Assembly (NCBI GenBank): GCA_002399975.1
Contig: DHER01000120.1
Coordinates: 1-44,757 of the forward strand
Direction of reading: 5' to 3'
Length of the DNA stretch: 44,757 nt
Source of the DNA: Firmicutes bacterium UBA4845
GTDB lineage: Bacteria; Bacillota; Clostridia; Tissierellales; Sedimentibacteraceae
The stretch's first letter is position 1. Each line of letters starts with the position of its first letter. Shown here piece by piece: positions 7,647 to 16,286 of the stretch. The notes beneath the pieces were generated by a model, which saw only the letters and a program-made list of their open reading frames with translations, was not told the DNA's origin and searched no databases. The translations under genes and the position numbers were made by a program.

Positions 7647-8186
7647 ATGTCAAGAATAGGTTTCAAACCTGTAAATATACCGGCTAACGTTGAAGTGTCA
7701 ATTGATAAAAATAACTATGCGGTTGTTAAAGGGCCAAAAGGGCAAATTGAACAACGGCTTCCAAAAGCAATGAAAATTGCAGTTGCGGATTCAGTAGTCA
7801 ATGTTTCAAGACCGAATGATGAGAAAGAAAATAGATCACTTCACGGGCTTACAAGGACACTTATAAACAATATGATTGTGGGAGTTACGGAAGGGTTCGA
7901 AAAATCCCTTGAAATAGTTGGCGTTGGATACAGAGCGCAAAAACAAGGAAATAAATTAGTATTGAACTTAGGATTTTCACACCCTGTGGAATTAGAAGAT
8001 CCAAAAGGAATTGAAACAGCAGTTGACGGTTCAAATAAAATTATAGTTAAAGGCATAGATAAACAGCAGGTAGGAAATTACACGGCTGTAATCAGAGACT
8101 GGAGAAGACCTGAACCATATAAAGGCAAGGGAATCAAGTACTCTGATGAAATTGTAAGGCGTAAAGCAGGCAAGACCGGCAAATAG
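7647..8186 (+). CDS. rplF: 50S ribosomal protein L6
   Basis: L6 lies near the factor-binding site. It has 179 residues and the two-domain repeat structure of the family; the C-terminal PEPYKGKGIKYSDEIVRRKAGKTGK is diagnostic. The N terminus MSRIGFKPVNIPANVEV is typical. ATAGGAGGTG precedes ATG. Confidence 0.98.
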   Translation: MSRIGFKPVNIPANVEVSIDKNNYAVVKGPKGQIEQRLPKAMKIAVADSVVNVSRPNDEKENRSLHGLTRTLINNMIVGVTEGFEKSLEIVGVGYRAQKQGNKLVLNLGFSHPVELEDPKGIETAVDGSNKIIVKGIDKQQVGNYTAVIRDWRRPEPYKGKGIKYSDEIVRRKAGKTGK

Positions 8187-8228
8187 TAATTGTAAGTTAA
8201 AGTAATTTGAAGAAGGGAGTGAGTATTA

Positions 8229-8597
8229 GTGCTTAAAAAAGTCGATAAAAATAAAAAAAGACAAAGCAGACACTTTAGAATAAGAAATAAAATCACGGGT
8301 ACTTCTGAAAGGCCGAGATTAAATATATATAAAAGTTCTAAGCACATATATGCTCAAGTAATTGACGATGCTACTGGAACAACTCTTGCGTCTTGCTCCA
8401 CATTGGATGAGGACTTAAGAGGGCAGATTGCTGGACTCACTAAGACAGATGCGGCTAAACTGGTAGGCAAGGCAGTAGGAGAAAGAGCAAAGAATAAAGG
8501 TATAAATAGCGTAGTCTTTGACAGAGGCGGATATTTATATCACGGAAGAATAAAATTACTTGCAGACGGAGCAAGAGAAAGCGGACTTGAATTTTAG
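8229..8597 (+). CDS. rplR: 50S ribosomal protein L18
   Basis: L18 binds 5S rRNA with L5. The 122 residues are normal. RLNIYKSSKHIYAQVIDD and the C-terminal GYLYHGRIKLLADGARESGLEF identify it. The start is GTG 8229, behind GAAGGGAGTG. The rpsE ribosome binding site begins within the stop codon of this gene. Confidence 0.97.
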   Translation: MLKKVDKNKKRQSRHFRIRNKITGTSERPRLNIYKSSKHIYAQVIDDATGTTLASCSTLDEDLRGQIAGLTKTDAAKLVGKAVGERAKNKGINSVVFDRGGYLYHGRIKLLADGARESGLEF

Positions 8598-8610
8598 AAG
8601 GAGGTTAGTA

Positions 8611-9117
8611 ATGGAGCAACGTGGACGTATAGATGCAAGCCAATTGGATGTTAAAGAAAAAGTTATAAGCATCAACCGTGTTACTAAAGTTGTTAAAGGC
8701 GGAAGAAACTTCAGGTTCAGCGTTTTGGTTGTTGTGGGTGACGAAAATGGGCATGTAGGAATAGGAATGGCTAAGGCTATCGAAATTCCCGATGCAATAA
8801 AAAAAGCCATCCAGGATGCTAAAAAGAACATGATTGAAGTTCCACTGAATGATACAACGGTGACGCATGAAATAATCGGCAGATTTGGTGCAGGCAGAGT
8901 CCTTATAAAACCGGCAAAAGAAGGTACAGGAATTATTGCCGGAGGTCCAGTCCGTGCAATAATGGAACTTGCAGGGATCAAGGACATAAGAACGAAATCA
9001 CTGGGGTCACCTAATCCCAGGAATGTAGTAAATGCAACAATTGAAGCCTTAAAACTTCTGAAAAAACCTGAGGATGTGGCAAGAGTCAGAGGCAAATCCG
9101 TAGAAGAGATAATATAG
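8611..9117 (+). CDS. rpsE: 30S ribosomal protein S5
   Basis: S5 contributes to the mRNA channel and to decoding accuracy. I start it at ATG 8611 (MEQRGRIDASQLDVKEKV), giving 168 residues, because AGAAGGAGG (8596-8604) is correctly placed; the frame is open upstream but that part overlaps rplR. VVKGGRNFRFSVLVVVGDENG and GAGRVLIKPAKEGTGIIAGG are family signatures. Confidence 0.97.
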   Translation: MEQRGRIDASQLDVKEKVISINRVTKVVKGGRNFRFSVLVVVGDENGHVGIGMAKAIEIPDAIKKAIQDAKKNMIEVPLNDTTVTHEIIGRFGAGRVLIKPAKEGTGIIAGGPVRAIMELAGIKDIRTKSLGSPNPRNVVNATIEALKLLKKPEDVARVRGKSVEEII

Positions 9118-9134
9118 GTTATGAGGTGAAAATT

Positions 9135-9311
9135 ATGGCAAAGATAAAAATAAAGCAAATCAGAAGTATAAATTCTAAAACACCTAACCAAATAAGAAAT
9201 ATGAAAGCTTTAGGCCTGAAGAAAATAGGCCACGTGGTTGAAAAGGAAGATACACCTCAAATAAGAGGAATGATAAAAAAAGTGGAATATATGGTAAAGG
9301 TTATTGAATAA
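9135..9311 (+). CDS. rpmD: 50S ribosomal protein L30
   Basis: L30 is a small large-subunit protein absent from some bacteria. I start at ATG 9135 (MAKIKIKQIRSI), 58 residues, the usual length; ATG 9126 is in frame but overlaps the ribosome binding site GAGGTG. The motif IRNMKALGLKKIGHVVEKEDTP is typical. It lies between rpsE and rplO as expected. Confidence 0.96.
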   Translation: MAKIKIKQIRSINSKTPNQIRNMKALGLKKIGHVVEKEDTPQIRGMIKKVEYMVKVIE

Positions 9312-9331
9312 AAAACTAAGGAGGTGTTAAA

Positions 9332-9772
9332 ATGAAACTTCATGAATTAAAACCTAATCCCGGCAGTTCAAGAAATAGAAAGAGGTTAGGAAGAGGTACG
9401 GCCACGGGACAAGGAAAGACAGCAGGCAGAGGAATGAATGGTCAAAAATCTCGTTCCGGCGGAGGAACCAGACCAGGATTTGAAGGTGGACAGATGCCTC
9501 TTTACAGGAGACTTCCAAAGAGAGGATTTACAAATATTTTTGGAACCGAATTTGCTGAGATTAATGTTGAGTTATTAAATAGATTTGAAGAAGGAGCAGA
9601 GATTACTCCTGAACTTCTTAAATCAGAAGGCATATTGAAAAAACAGCTTGATGGCGTTAAAATTCTAGGCAACGGTGACCTTACAAAAAAGCTTACGGTT
9701 AAAGCTCATAAATTCAGCAAGACGGCGATAGAAAAAATAGAGGCTGCCGGCGGAAAAGCCGAGGTGATTTAA
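9332..9772 (+). CDS. rplO: 50S ribosomal protein L15
   Basis: L15 is a late-assembly large-subunit protein. The 146 residues match the family. The glycine-rich basic N-terminal region (GRGTATGQGKTAGRGMNGQK) and the PLYRRLPKRGFTN segment are signatures. AAGGAGGTG precedes ATG. Its TAA is followed immediately by the TTG start of secY with no gap. Confidence 0.98.
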   Translation: MKLHELKPNPGSSRNRKRLGRGTATGQGKTAGRGMNGQKSRSGGGTRPGFEGGQMPLYRRLPKRGFTNIFGTEFAEINVELLNRFEEGAEITPELLKSEGILKKQLDGVKILGNGDLTKKLTVKAHKFSKTAIEKIEAAGGKAEVI

Positions 9773-11041
9773 TTGTTTGAAACTTTAAGAAATGCATGGA
9801 AAATACCTGATTTAAGAAAAAGAATGATATTTACGCTTTTAATGTTTTTAGTATATAGGCTTGGAGCGGTAATTCCTGTTCCTGGTATTGACAGGTCTGT
9901 TATTCAGCAGATGTTTTCAGGATCAGCCGGAGGTCTTTTGGATTTCTTTGATATGATGTCAGGTGGAGCTTTCAAGGATTTTACAATATTTGCGTTAAAC
10001 ATATATCCATACATTACATCTTCAATAATTCTTCAGTTATTGACAATAGCTATTCCAAAATTAGAAGAAGTATTTAAAAGAGAAGATGGAAAGAAAAAAA
10101 TGGCTCAATGGACCAGATATGTAACAATAATACTGGCATTGATTCAAGCTACAGCATACAGTGTAGGCTTTTTTAACCGAGCAATTATAGACAGGAGCTT
10201 TTTGTCCATACTTTCAGTTATAATTGTGCTCACGGCAGGAACGGCATTCCTTATGTGGCTTGGTGAACTGATAACGGAAAAAGGCATTGGAAATGGAATT
10301 TCACTTATTATTATGGTAGGTATAATATCACGATACCCTTCAGATTTTGGAACAATGATTTATCAAGTACAGAATGGAGCGGTAAACATATTGGAAATTT
10401 TGATATTCCTGATGTTTGCTCTTATAATAATAGTTGGAGTTATAGCTATACAGCAGGGTGAAAGAAGAATACCTGTTCAGTATGCTAAAAGAGTTGTAGG
10501 TAGAAAAATGTACGGAGGACAAAGTACACACATACCAATGAAAGTGTTAATGGCAGGGGTTATGCCTGTAATATTCGCTTCAACACTTTTGGCAATACCT
10601 CAGACACTGGCGTTCTTTTTCCCGAAAATAGCACCTGGAGTACAGAAGTATTTTTCTACAGTACAAAGCCCGGGAGTATATATTTACACAATTTTAAATA
10701 TTTTGTTAATTATATTTTTTACGTATTTCTATACGGCGGTGCAGTTCAATCCATATGAATATTCAGGTACCCTTAAGGAAAACGGAGGATTTATACCGGG
10801 CATTAGGCCAGGTAAACCAACAGCGGAATATTTAAACAGGGTTTTAAACAGAATTACAATAGCAGGAGCTATAGCACTTGCGGTAATTGCGACGATACCT
10901 ACTTTAGTATTGTCATTTACAAATTTAAATATCTATTTCGGAGGAACATCACTGTTGATTGTAACAGGTGTTGCACTCGAAACAATGAAACAGATAGAAG
11001 CTCAGATGCTGATGAGGCATTACAAGGGATTTTTGAAGTAA
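9773..11041 (+). CDS. secY: Protein translocase subunit SecY
   Basis: SecY is the channel subunit of the SecYEG translocon in the cytoplasmic membrane. The 422 residues show the expected ten hydrophobic segments. The GxVIPVPGID plug-proximal segment near residues 31-40 and the cytoplasmic loops RRIPVQYAKR and GIRPGKPTAEYLNRVLNR are conserved. The start is TTG 9773, directly after the rplO stop, with GAGGTGA inside the end of rplO. Coupling with rplO is likely. Confidence 0.97.
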   Translation: MFETLRNAWKIPDLRKRMIFTLLMFLVYRLGAVIPVPGIDRSVIQQMFSGSAGGLLDFFDMMSGGAFKDFTIFALNIYPYITSSIILQLLTIAIPKLEEVFKREDGKKKMAQWTRYVTIILALIQATAYSVGFFNRAIIDRSFLSILSVIIVLTAGTAFLMWLGELITEKGIGNGISLIIMVGIISRYPSDFGTMIYQVQNGAVNILEILIFLMFALIIIVGVIAIQQGERRIPVQYAKRVVGRKMYGGQSTHIPMKVLMAGVMPVIFASTLLAIPQTLAFFFPKIAPGVQKYFSTVQSPGVYIYTILNILLIIFFTYFYTAVQFNPYEYSGTLKENGGFIPGIRPGKPTAEYLNRVLNRITIAGAIALAVIATIPTLVLSFTNLNIYFGGTSLLIVTGVALETMKQIEAQMLMRHYKGFLK

Positions 11042-11060
11042 AGAAAGAAGGGTAAGGAAA

Positions 11061-11708
11061 ATGAGAGCAATTTTATTGGGGCCTCCGGGAGCCGGAAAGG
11101 GAACTCAGGCAGAAACAATTGTAAAAGAATTTTCAATACCGCATATTTCTACAGGAGATATATTTAGGCAAAATATTAAAGAGGAAACTGCACTTGGCAA
11201 AAAAGCCAAGGAGTATATGGATCAAGGCTTGTTAGTTCCGGATGAACTTACAGTGGAACTTGTAAAGGACAGACTGCTTAAAGACGATTGTAAAAATGGA
11301 TTTCTGTTAGACGGGTTTCCTAGGACGATATTTCAAGCAGATGCCCTTGAAATTACTTTAAGGAGCATGAATCAAAAATTAGATTTTGTTGTTAATATAG
11401 ATGTGAAGAAAGATCTTCTTGTTGAAAGGGTTGTTGGAAGAAGGGTGTGTAAGAACTGCGGCCAAACATACCACATGACATACAGCAAACCTAAGAAAGA
11501 AGGAATTTGCGACAATTGCGGCGGTGAACTTATTCAGAGAAAAGATGATACTGAAGAGACAGTAACCAAAAGAATTAATGTCTATGAGAAGCAGACGCAA
11601 CCGCTTATTGATTATTACACTAAAAAAGGTATAATAGTAAATGTAAACGGAGAAAAACCTATAGCTGAGGTTAGCAAAGAAATTGTTGCAAAGATGAGGA
11701 ACAAATAG
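11061..11708 (+). CDS. adk: Adenylate kinase, zinc-LID form
   Basis: Adenylate kinase interconverts ATP + AMP and two ADP in the cytoplasm. The P-loop GPPGAGKGTQ is at residues 7-16 and the AMP-binding DGFPRT at 84-89. The LID carries four cysteines (C130, C133, C150, C153), a structural zinc site typical of Gram-positive enzymes. The 215 residues are normal. It lies between secY and map as in many Firmicutes and ends one base before map. Confidence 0.98.
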   Translation: MRAILLGPPGAGKGTQAETIVKEFSIPHISTGDIFRQNIKEETALGKKAKEYMDQGLLVPDELTVELVKDRLLKDDCKNGFLLDGFPRTIFQADALEITLRSMNQKLDFVVNIDVKKDLLVERVVGRRVCKNCGQTYHMTYSKPKKEGICDNCGGELIQRKDDTEETVTKRINVYEKQTQPLIDYYTKKGIIVNVNGEKPIAEVSKEIVAKMRNK

Positions 11709-11709
11709 T

Positions 11710-12456
11710 ATGATAATTCTCAAGACAAAAAGAGAGATAAAAATAATGAGAGAAGCCGGGCGTTTAGTTGCGCAGTCTCATAAACTTGTGGGAGAACATA
11801 TTAAACCCGGTGTTACTACTAAGGAACTGGATCGGTTGGTTGAAGAATTTCTGAAATCCAAAAATGCCATACCTACATTCAAAGGATATTATGGATTCCC
11901 GTTTTCAATATGCGTTTCTGTAAACGAAGAGGTTGTTCACGGATTTCCAAGCAACAGAAAACTTAAAAAGGGCGATATCGTCAGTGTAGATATTGGAGCA
12001 ACTTATGAAGGATATGTAGGTGATGGTGCCAGGACCTTTTGTGTGGGAGAAGTCAGCGATGAAAAAAGGCACCTGGTTGAAGCAACCAAGCAAAGTTTCT
12101 GCGAGGGCTTAAAATTTGCGAAAACATCATACAGGTTGTCTGACATATCACATGCGGTGCAACAGTATGCAGAGTCACAGGGATTTTCTGTTGTAAGAGA
12201 CTATGTTGGGCACGGTGTAGGTAAAGATATGCATGAATCACCACAAATACCTAACTTTGGTAAACCAGGGAAAGGGCCGCGGCTGCAGGAAGGAATGGTT
12301 CTTGCTATTGAACCCATGGTTAATGCAGGGGTGTACAATGTAAAAGTAGTTGACAATGGCTGGACGGTAGTTACTGTGGACGGAAAGCCGTCAGCTCATT
12401 ATGAGAATACGGTTGCGGTTACAGACGGAGAACCGGAGCTTTTGACTGTATTATAG
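11710..12456 (+). CDS. map: Type I methionine aminopeptidase
   Basis: Removes the initiator methionine from nascent proteins. The five metal ligands are visible: D94 and D105 (in VDIGATYEGYVGDGARTF), H168 (GHGVG), E201 (IEPM) and E232 (YENTVAV). The 248 residues fit the type Ia class without an N-terminal extension. It begins one base after the adk stop, so translation is probably coupled; the ribosome binding site is weak. Confidence 0.97.
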   Translation: MIILKTKREIKIMREAGRLVAQSHKLVGEHIKPGVTTKELDRLVEEFLKSKNAIPTFKGYYGFPFSICVSVNEEVVHGFPSNRKLKKGDIVSVDIGATYEGYVGDGARTFCVGEVSDEKRHLVEATKQSFCEGLKFAKTSYRLSDISHAVQQYAESQGFSVVRDYVGHGVGKDMHESPQIPNFGKPGKGPRLQEGMVLAIEPMVNAGVYNVKVVDNGWTVVTVDGKPSAHYENTVAVTDGEPELLTVL

Positions 12457-12466
12457 AGGTGATGTA

Positions 12467-12778
12467 TTGGAGTTAACTATAAATTTGAAAATTGGTCAAA
12501 TAGTTAAATCAAAAAAAGGCAGAGATAAAAACAGAGTATTTGTCATAAGCCGTATTTTGGATGAACGTTATGTTTTAATATGTGACGGAGATCTTAGAAA
12601 ACTAAACACCCCAAAAAAGAAGAAAGTGAAACATTTAATGATTTATAATACAGTATTGACAGAATTTGCAGAAAAGCTAAAAAGCAATGAAAATTTAGAT
12701 GATGCATTTTTAAGAAGAATTTTGGAACCATTTGCTCAAAATTCAAAGAATGTATCTGAAGAAATGGAGGTTGAGTGA
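12467..12778 (+). CDS. KOW-domain RNA-binding protein (L14e-like)
   Basis: A 103-residue basic protein with a KOW-like segment near the N terminus (LKIGQIVKSKKGRDKNRVFVI) and a lysine-rich stretch at about residues 48-55 (NTPKKKKVKH). Proteins of this kind lie between map and infA in many Clostridia and resemble ribosomal L14e, so a ribosome- or RNA-associated role is likely, but the function is not known to me. The start is TTG 12467 behind GAGGTG. infA follows after 3 nt. Confidence 0.85.
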   Translation: MELTINLKIGQIVKSKKGRDKNRVFVISRILDERYVLICDGDLRKLNTPKKKKVKHLMIYNTVLTEFAEKLKSNENLDDAFLRRILEPFAQNSKNVSEEMEVE

Positions 12779-12781
12779 TCA

Positions 12782-13000
12782 ATGTCCAAGAAAGATGTAA
12801 TCGAAGTCGAAGGGAAAGTCTTAGAAGCACTTCCTAATGCAATGTTTAAAGTTGAGCTTCAGAATGGGCACCAGATTTTAGCGCATATTTCTGGAAAACT
12901 GAGGATGAACTATATTAGAATTCTTCAGGGAGATAAGGTTACTGTTGAATTATCACCATATGATTTAACAAGAGGAAGGATAACCTGGAGAAAAAAGTAA
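12782..13000 (+). CDS. infA: Translation initiation factor IF-1
   Basis: IF-1 binds the A site of the small subunit during initiation. The 72-residue S1-type OB fold is complete: KDVIEVEGKVLEALPNAMFKV, then GHQILAHISGKLRMNYIRIL, ending with the common DLTRGRITWRKK. GGAGGTTGAG lies at the end of the preceding gene. rpmJ follows 12 nt later. Confidence 0.98.
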   Translation: MSKKDVIEVEGKVLEALPNAMFKVELQNGHQILAHISGKLRMNYIRILQGDKVTVELSPYDLTRGRITWRKK

Positions 13001-13012
13001 GGAGGTATTACA

Positions 13013-13126
13013 ATGAAAGTAAGACCATCGGTGAAACCAATGTGCGAAAAGTGCAAGGTTATCAAAAGAAAAGGAAAAGTTATGATAATTTGTGAAAATC
13101 CAAAGCACAAGCAAAAACAAGGTTAA
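13013..13126 (+). CDS. rpmJ: 50S ribosomal protein L36, zinc type
   Basis: A 37-residue zinc-ribbon protein of the large subunit. The translated frame is MKVRPSVKPMCEKCKVIKR followed by a segment ending in CENPKHKQKQG, so the ligands are the CxxC pair (C11, C14) plus C27 and H32. TAAGGAGGT precedes ATG with good spacing. It sits between infA and rpsM exactly as in other Firmicutes; a 71-nt spacer follows. Confidence 0.96.
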   Translation: MKVRPSVKPMCEKCKVIKRKGKVMIICENPKHKQKQG

Positions 13127-13197
13127 TCAAAAATAGTAAATGATAGTCAAGAATAAGTTAAATATTAAGTAGATACGAAGGTAGGAGGTGTAAGCTA

Positions 13198-13566
13198 ATG
13201 GCTAGAATCGCCGGTGTTGATTTGCCAAGAGAAAAAAGAGTCGAAATTGGTTTGACTTATATATTTGGAATAGGCAGAGCAACTTCTAATAAAATATTAA
13301 AAGTAACAGGTGTTAATGCTGATACAAGAGTTAAAGACCTTACAGAAGATGAAATACAGCAACTGAGGGCTGAAATAGAAAAGCATTCCGTTGAGGGTGA
13401 TTTGAGAAGAGAAGTAGCCTTGAATATAAAGAGGCTTAAAGAAATCAACTGCTACAGAGGAATAAGACATAAAAGAGGCTTGCCTGTAAGAGGGCAAAAT
13501 ACTAAGAATAATTCCAGAACAAGGAAGGGCCCTAAGAAAGTTTCGGGGACAAAATCGAAAAAATAG
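13198..13566 (+). CDS. rpsM: 30S ribosomal protein S13
   Basis: S13 contacts S19 and P-site tRNA in the small-subunit head. The 122 residues are normal. MARIAGVDLPREKRVEIGLTY and the C-terminal GIRHKRGLPVRGQNTKNNSR are signatures. GTAGGAGGTG lies before ATG. rpsK begins 14 nt after the stop. Confidence 0.98.
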   Translation: MARIAGVDLPREKRVEIGLTYIFGIGRATSNKILKVTGVNADTRVKDLTEDEIQQLRAEIEKHSVEGDLRREVALNIKRLKEINCYRGIRHKRGLPVRGQNTKNNSRTRKGPKKVSGTKSKK

Positions 13567-13580
13567 AAGGAGGGACTTAA

Positions 13581-13979
13581 GTGGCAGTTAAAAAACAGCA
13601 AAAAACAAGAGTCAGAAGAAAAGAACGTAAAAACGTTGAAAAAGGCCAGGCGCATATTAAGTCAACCTTTAACAATACACTTGTGACTCTTACGGATTTG
13701 CAGGGAAATGCAATTTCCTGGGCAAGTTCAGGTCAATTGGGATTTAAAGGTTCAAGGAAATCTACTCCATATGCTGCATCTATAGTAGCAGAAGAGGCTG
13801 CAAAGAGGGCTATGGAGCATGGTTTGAAAACAATTGAAGTATATGTTAAAGGACCTGGATCAGGAAGAGAAGCAGCGATAAGGTCTTTGCAGGCTGCGGG
13901 ACTTGAAGTAAATTTAATAAAAGATGTTACTCCTATACCGCACAATGGTTGCAGACCGCCAAAACGCAGAAGAGTATAA
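13581..13979 (+). CDS. rpsK: 30S ribosomal protein S11
   Basis: S11 forms part of the platform near the E site. The 132 residues match the family. The segment AHIKSTFNNTLVTLTDLQGN and the C-terminal DVTPIPHNGCRPPKRRRV are diagnostic. The start is GTG 13581 with GAAGGAGGG at the right distance. It is followed by rpsD after 18 nt. Confidence 0.98.
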   Translation: MAVKKQQKTRVRRKERKNVEKGQAHIKSTFNNTLVTLTDLQGNAISWASSGQLGFKGSRKSTPYAASIVAEEAAKRAMEHGLKTIEVYVKGPGSGREAAIRSLQAAGLEVNLIKDVTPIPHNGCRPPKRRRV

Positions 13980-13997
13980 AGGAAATGAGGTGAAAAG

Positions 13998-14621
13998 ATG
14001 GCAAGATATACTGGACCTGTATGCAGAATGTGCAGAAGAGAAGGCTTAAAGTTATATTTAAAAGGTGATAGATGCTATACTGATAAATGTTCGATCGGAA
14101 GGAGAAATTATGCTCCGGGACAGCATGGTCAAAATAACAAAAAATTAACCAACTATGGTATTCAGTTGAGAGAAAAGCAAAAAGTAAGAAGATATTATGG
14201 AGTTTTAGAGAGTCAATTTTTGGGTTACTTCAAAAAGGCTGATAAAATGTCCGGTAAAACAGGCGATAACTTATTAAAGCTATTGGAGCTGAGATTTGAC
14301 AATGTTATTTATAGATTAGGCTTTGCAAGTTCGAGACCTGAAGCAAGACAATTGGTACTTCACGGACATTTTACGGTTAATGGTAAAAATGCAGATATCC
14401 CTTCAATGATTCTTAAAGCAGGCGATGAAATTAAAGTTAGGGAAAAAAGTCAGAACTCGGTTAAATTTAAAGATTTAGTAGAAGCTCATAAAAAAACTGC
14501 ACCCCAGTGGTTGCAGGTAGACCCTGATAACTTTACCGGAAGAATAATTGCTGATCCTGCTAAGGAGGATATAGAAATACCTATAGAGGAGCATCTGATT
14601 GTTGAGTTGTATTCCAGATAG
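13998..14621 (+). CDS. rpsD: 30S ribosomal protein S4, cysteine-containing form
   Basis: S4 nucleates small-subunit assembly and in many bacteria represses the alpha operon. The N terminus holds four cysteines (VCRMCRREG, then C and C near residues 26 and 31), a C+ zinc-type form. The S4 RNA-binding domain spans about residues 97-160 (LDNVIYRLGFASSRPEARQLV region, adjusted for this sequence: LRFDNVIYRLGFASSRPEAR). The 207 residues are typical. GAGGTGAAAAG precedes ATG. Confidence 0.97.
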   Translation: MARYTGPVCRMCRREGLKLYLKGDRCYTDKCSIGRRNYAPGQHGQNNKKLTNYGIQLREKQKVRRYYGVLESQFLGYFKKADKMSGKTGDNLLKLLELRFDNVIYRLGFASSRPEARQLVLHGHFTVNGKNADIPSMILKAGDEIKVREKSQNSVKFKDLVEAHKKTAPQWLQVDPDNFTGRIIADPAKEDIEIPIEEHLIVELYSR

Positions 14622-14674
14622 TATGTATTAAGAATTATTACCCTTGGCAAACATCACATCTAAGGAGGGTTGGG

Positions 14675-15622
14675 ATGATAGAAATAGAGAAACCTAATAT
14701 AACGTTAAATGAAAAAAATGATGATAACTCATATGGAAAAATAGTAGTTGAACCACTTGAAAGAGGGTATGGGACAACACTTGGGAATTCACTCAGAAGA
14801 ATACTTCTTTCATCGTTACCGGGAGCGGCTGTTACATCAATTAATATTCAAGGAGTTTTGCATGAATTTTCTACAATACCTGGAGTAAGAGAGGATGTAA
14901 CAGAAATAATTCTTAATATAAAAAATTTAGCTGCGAAGATGAATGTACCTGGGCCCGCTCAGCTTCTTATAGATGCGAAGGGTCCCAGAGAGGTTACAGC
15001 AGCGGATATTATAACAGGCGGAGATGTGGAAATAGTAAACGAAGATCTGCATATCGCAACCTTGGAGGAAGGCGCCGAACTCATTATAGAAATGGAAATG
15101 GAACAAGGCAGAGGCTATGTGGTAGCGGAAAGAAATAAAAAGGAAAACCAGGCAATTGGTGTGATTCCTATTGATTCTATTTATACGCCTGTTAAAAAAG
15201 TCAACTTTACAGTTGAAGACACAAGGGTAGGAAACAGAACAGATTTTGATAAATTAACATTTGAAATCTGGACTAACGGTACAATTGAACCAGAAGAAGC
15301 AGTTTCTTTAGGTGCGAAAATATTAAATGAACATCTGAACCTGTTTATATCATTAACCGAACACGTAAATGACGTGGAAATAATGGTTGAAAAGGAAGAA
15401 GACGAAAAAGAAAAAGTATTAGAAATGACAATAGAGGAACTTGATTTATCGGTGAGATCCTATAACTGTCTAAAGAGAGCAGGAATAAATACTGTTGAGG
15501 AGCTTACGTACAAGTCTGAAGAAGACATGATGAAAGTAAGAAACCTTGGCAAGAAATCTTTGGACGAAGTTGAGAAGAAACTTGATGAATTAGGTTTGTC
15601 TCTGAGGAAAAATGATAATTAG
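14675..15622 (+). CDS. rpoA: RNA polymerase alpha subunit
   Basis: Alpha dimerises to start RNA polymerase assembly. The N-terminal domain has the YGTTLGNSLRRILLSSLPG motif (about residues 32-50). The C-terminal domain from about residue 245 carries the DNA- and activator-binding helix region (LKRAGINTVEELTYKSEEDM, then LGKKSLDEVEKKLDELG). The 315 residues are standard. CTAAGGAGGG precedes ATG. Confidence 0.98.
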   Translation: MIEIEKPNITLNEKNDDNSYGKIVVEPLERGYGTTLGNSLRRILLSSLPGAAVTSINIQGVLHEFSTIPGVREDVTEIILNIKNLAAKMNVPGPAQLLIDAKGPREVTAADIITGGDVEIVNEDLHIATLEEGAELIIEMEMEQGRGYVVAERNKKENQAIGVIPIDSIYTPVKKVNFTVEDTRVGNRTDFDKLTFEIWTNGTIEPEEAVSLGAKILNEHLNLFISLTEHVNDVEIMVEKEEDEKEKVLEMTIEELDLSVRSYNCLKRAGINTVEELTYKSEEDMMKVRNLGKKSLDEVEKKLDELGLSLRKNDN

Positions 15623-15643
15623 CTGTAAAAAGGAGGACTGAGC

Positions 15644-15985
15644 ATGGGTAGTCACAGAAAGCTTGGTTTCAAAACCGAACACAGAGTAGCTATGCTTCGT
15701 AATATGACTGCTGACTTGATAAATAACGGCAGAATTATTACTACTGTAGCAAGAGCAAAAGAATTAAGAAGAGTGGCAGAGAGGACAATTACTCTTGGTA
15801 AAAGAGGAGACTTGCATGCAAGGCGTCAGACATTATCGTACTTATATGACAAAAATGCAGTGAACAAGCTATTTGAAGAGGTTGCTCCTAAATATGCTGA
15901 TAGAAATGGCGGGTACACCAGAATTTTGAAGCTGGGACCACGCAGAGGCGACGGAGCAGAAATGGCTATAATTGAACTTGTATAG
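15644..15985 (+). CDS. rplQ: 50S ribosomal protein L17
   Basis: L17 is a large-subunit protein at the tunnel exit. The 113 residues match the short form usual in Firmicutes. The N-terminal RKLGFKTEHRVAMLRNM is close to the consensus, and the C terminus has the typical NGGYTRILKLGPRRGDGAEMAI. AAAGGAGGA precedes ATG. It is the last gene of the ribosomal cluster here; three hairpins follow. Confidence 0.98.
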   Translation: MGSHRKLGFKTEHRVAMLRNMTADLINNGRIITTVARAKELRRVAERTITLGKRGDLHARRQTLSYLYDKNAVNKLFEEVAPKYADRNGGYTRILKLGPRRGDGAEMAIIELV

Positions 15986-15991
15986 TGCCTT

Positions 15992-16049
15992 GCATTTCGT
16001 GGATATCTGCGAAATGCTACGATTCTTATACTTTTGCTTTAAGTATAAG
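15992..16049 (+). repeat. Two strong hairpins after rplQ
   Basis: GCATTTCG (15992-15999) pairs with CGAAATGC (16010-16017). CTTATACTT (16025-16033) pairs with AAGTATAAG (16041-16049). Neither is followed by a T run, so they are more likely RNA 3'-end stabilisers or processing sites than terminators. A proper terminator follows at 16096. Confidence 0.55.
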
Positions 16050-16095
16050 TTACTATGAATTTAATATCGAGGGGTTATACCTTGTAATTTTGAAG

Positions 16096-16130
16096 AAGCA
16101 ATTTAAATAATTATTTAAGTTGCTTTTTGT
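16096..16130 (+). terminator. Intrinsic terminator of the ribosomal operon
   Basis: AAGCAATTTAAAT (16096-16108) pairs with ATTTAAGTTGCTT (16113-16125) with one G-T pair and a four-base loop, followed by a T-rich tail. It closes the S10-spc-alpha transcript before the agr locus. Between it and the next promoter (16131-16214) I see only AT-rich sequence. Confidence 0.8.
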
Positions 16131-16214
16131 TATATTTATAAAAAATTTTGCTTTTTTAATTTATTTTTATAATTAATTTCATTTATGTTCATTATGATTC
16201 AATTATTATAAGCA

Positions 16215-16242
16215 TTGAAAAAATTTGAATTTATAGTATAAT
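16215..16242 (+). promoter_or_regulatory. Promoter of the response regulator-kinase operon
   Basis: TTGAAA (16215-16220) and a perfect TATAAT (16237-16242) are separated by 16 nt, a good sigma-A promoter. A transcript would start near 16249 and carry the long inverted repeat at 16257-16286 in its leader of about 130 nt. Confidence 0.65.
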
Positions 16243-16256
16243 ATATATATTTACTA

Positions 16257-16286
16257 ATATTTAACAAACTGGTTTTTGTTAAATAT
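16257..16286 (+). repeat. 12-bp perfect inverted repeat just after the promoter
   Basis: ATATTTAACAAA (16257-16268) is the exact reverse complement of TTTGTTAAATAT (16275-16286), with a six-base spacer CTGGTT. It begins about 8 nt after the predicted transcription start. No T run follows, so it is not a simple terminator. It could be an operator or a 5' hairpin that stabilises the mRNA. Confidence 0.6.

Noticed and set aside
1982..9191. Several leftward frames of 60-211 codons opposite ribosomal protein genes (for example 1982-2272, 5303-5599, 8556-9191)
   Set aside because: They are antisense shadows of highly conserved genes, without ribosome binding sites.
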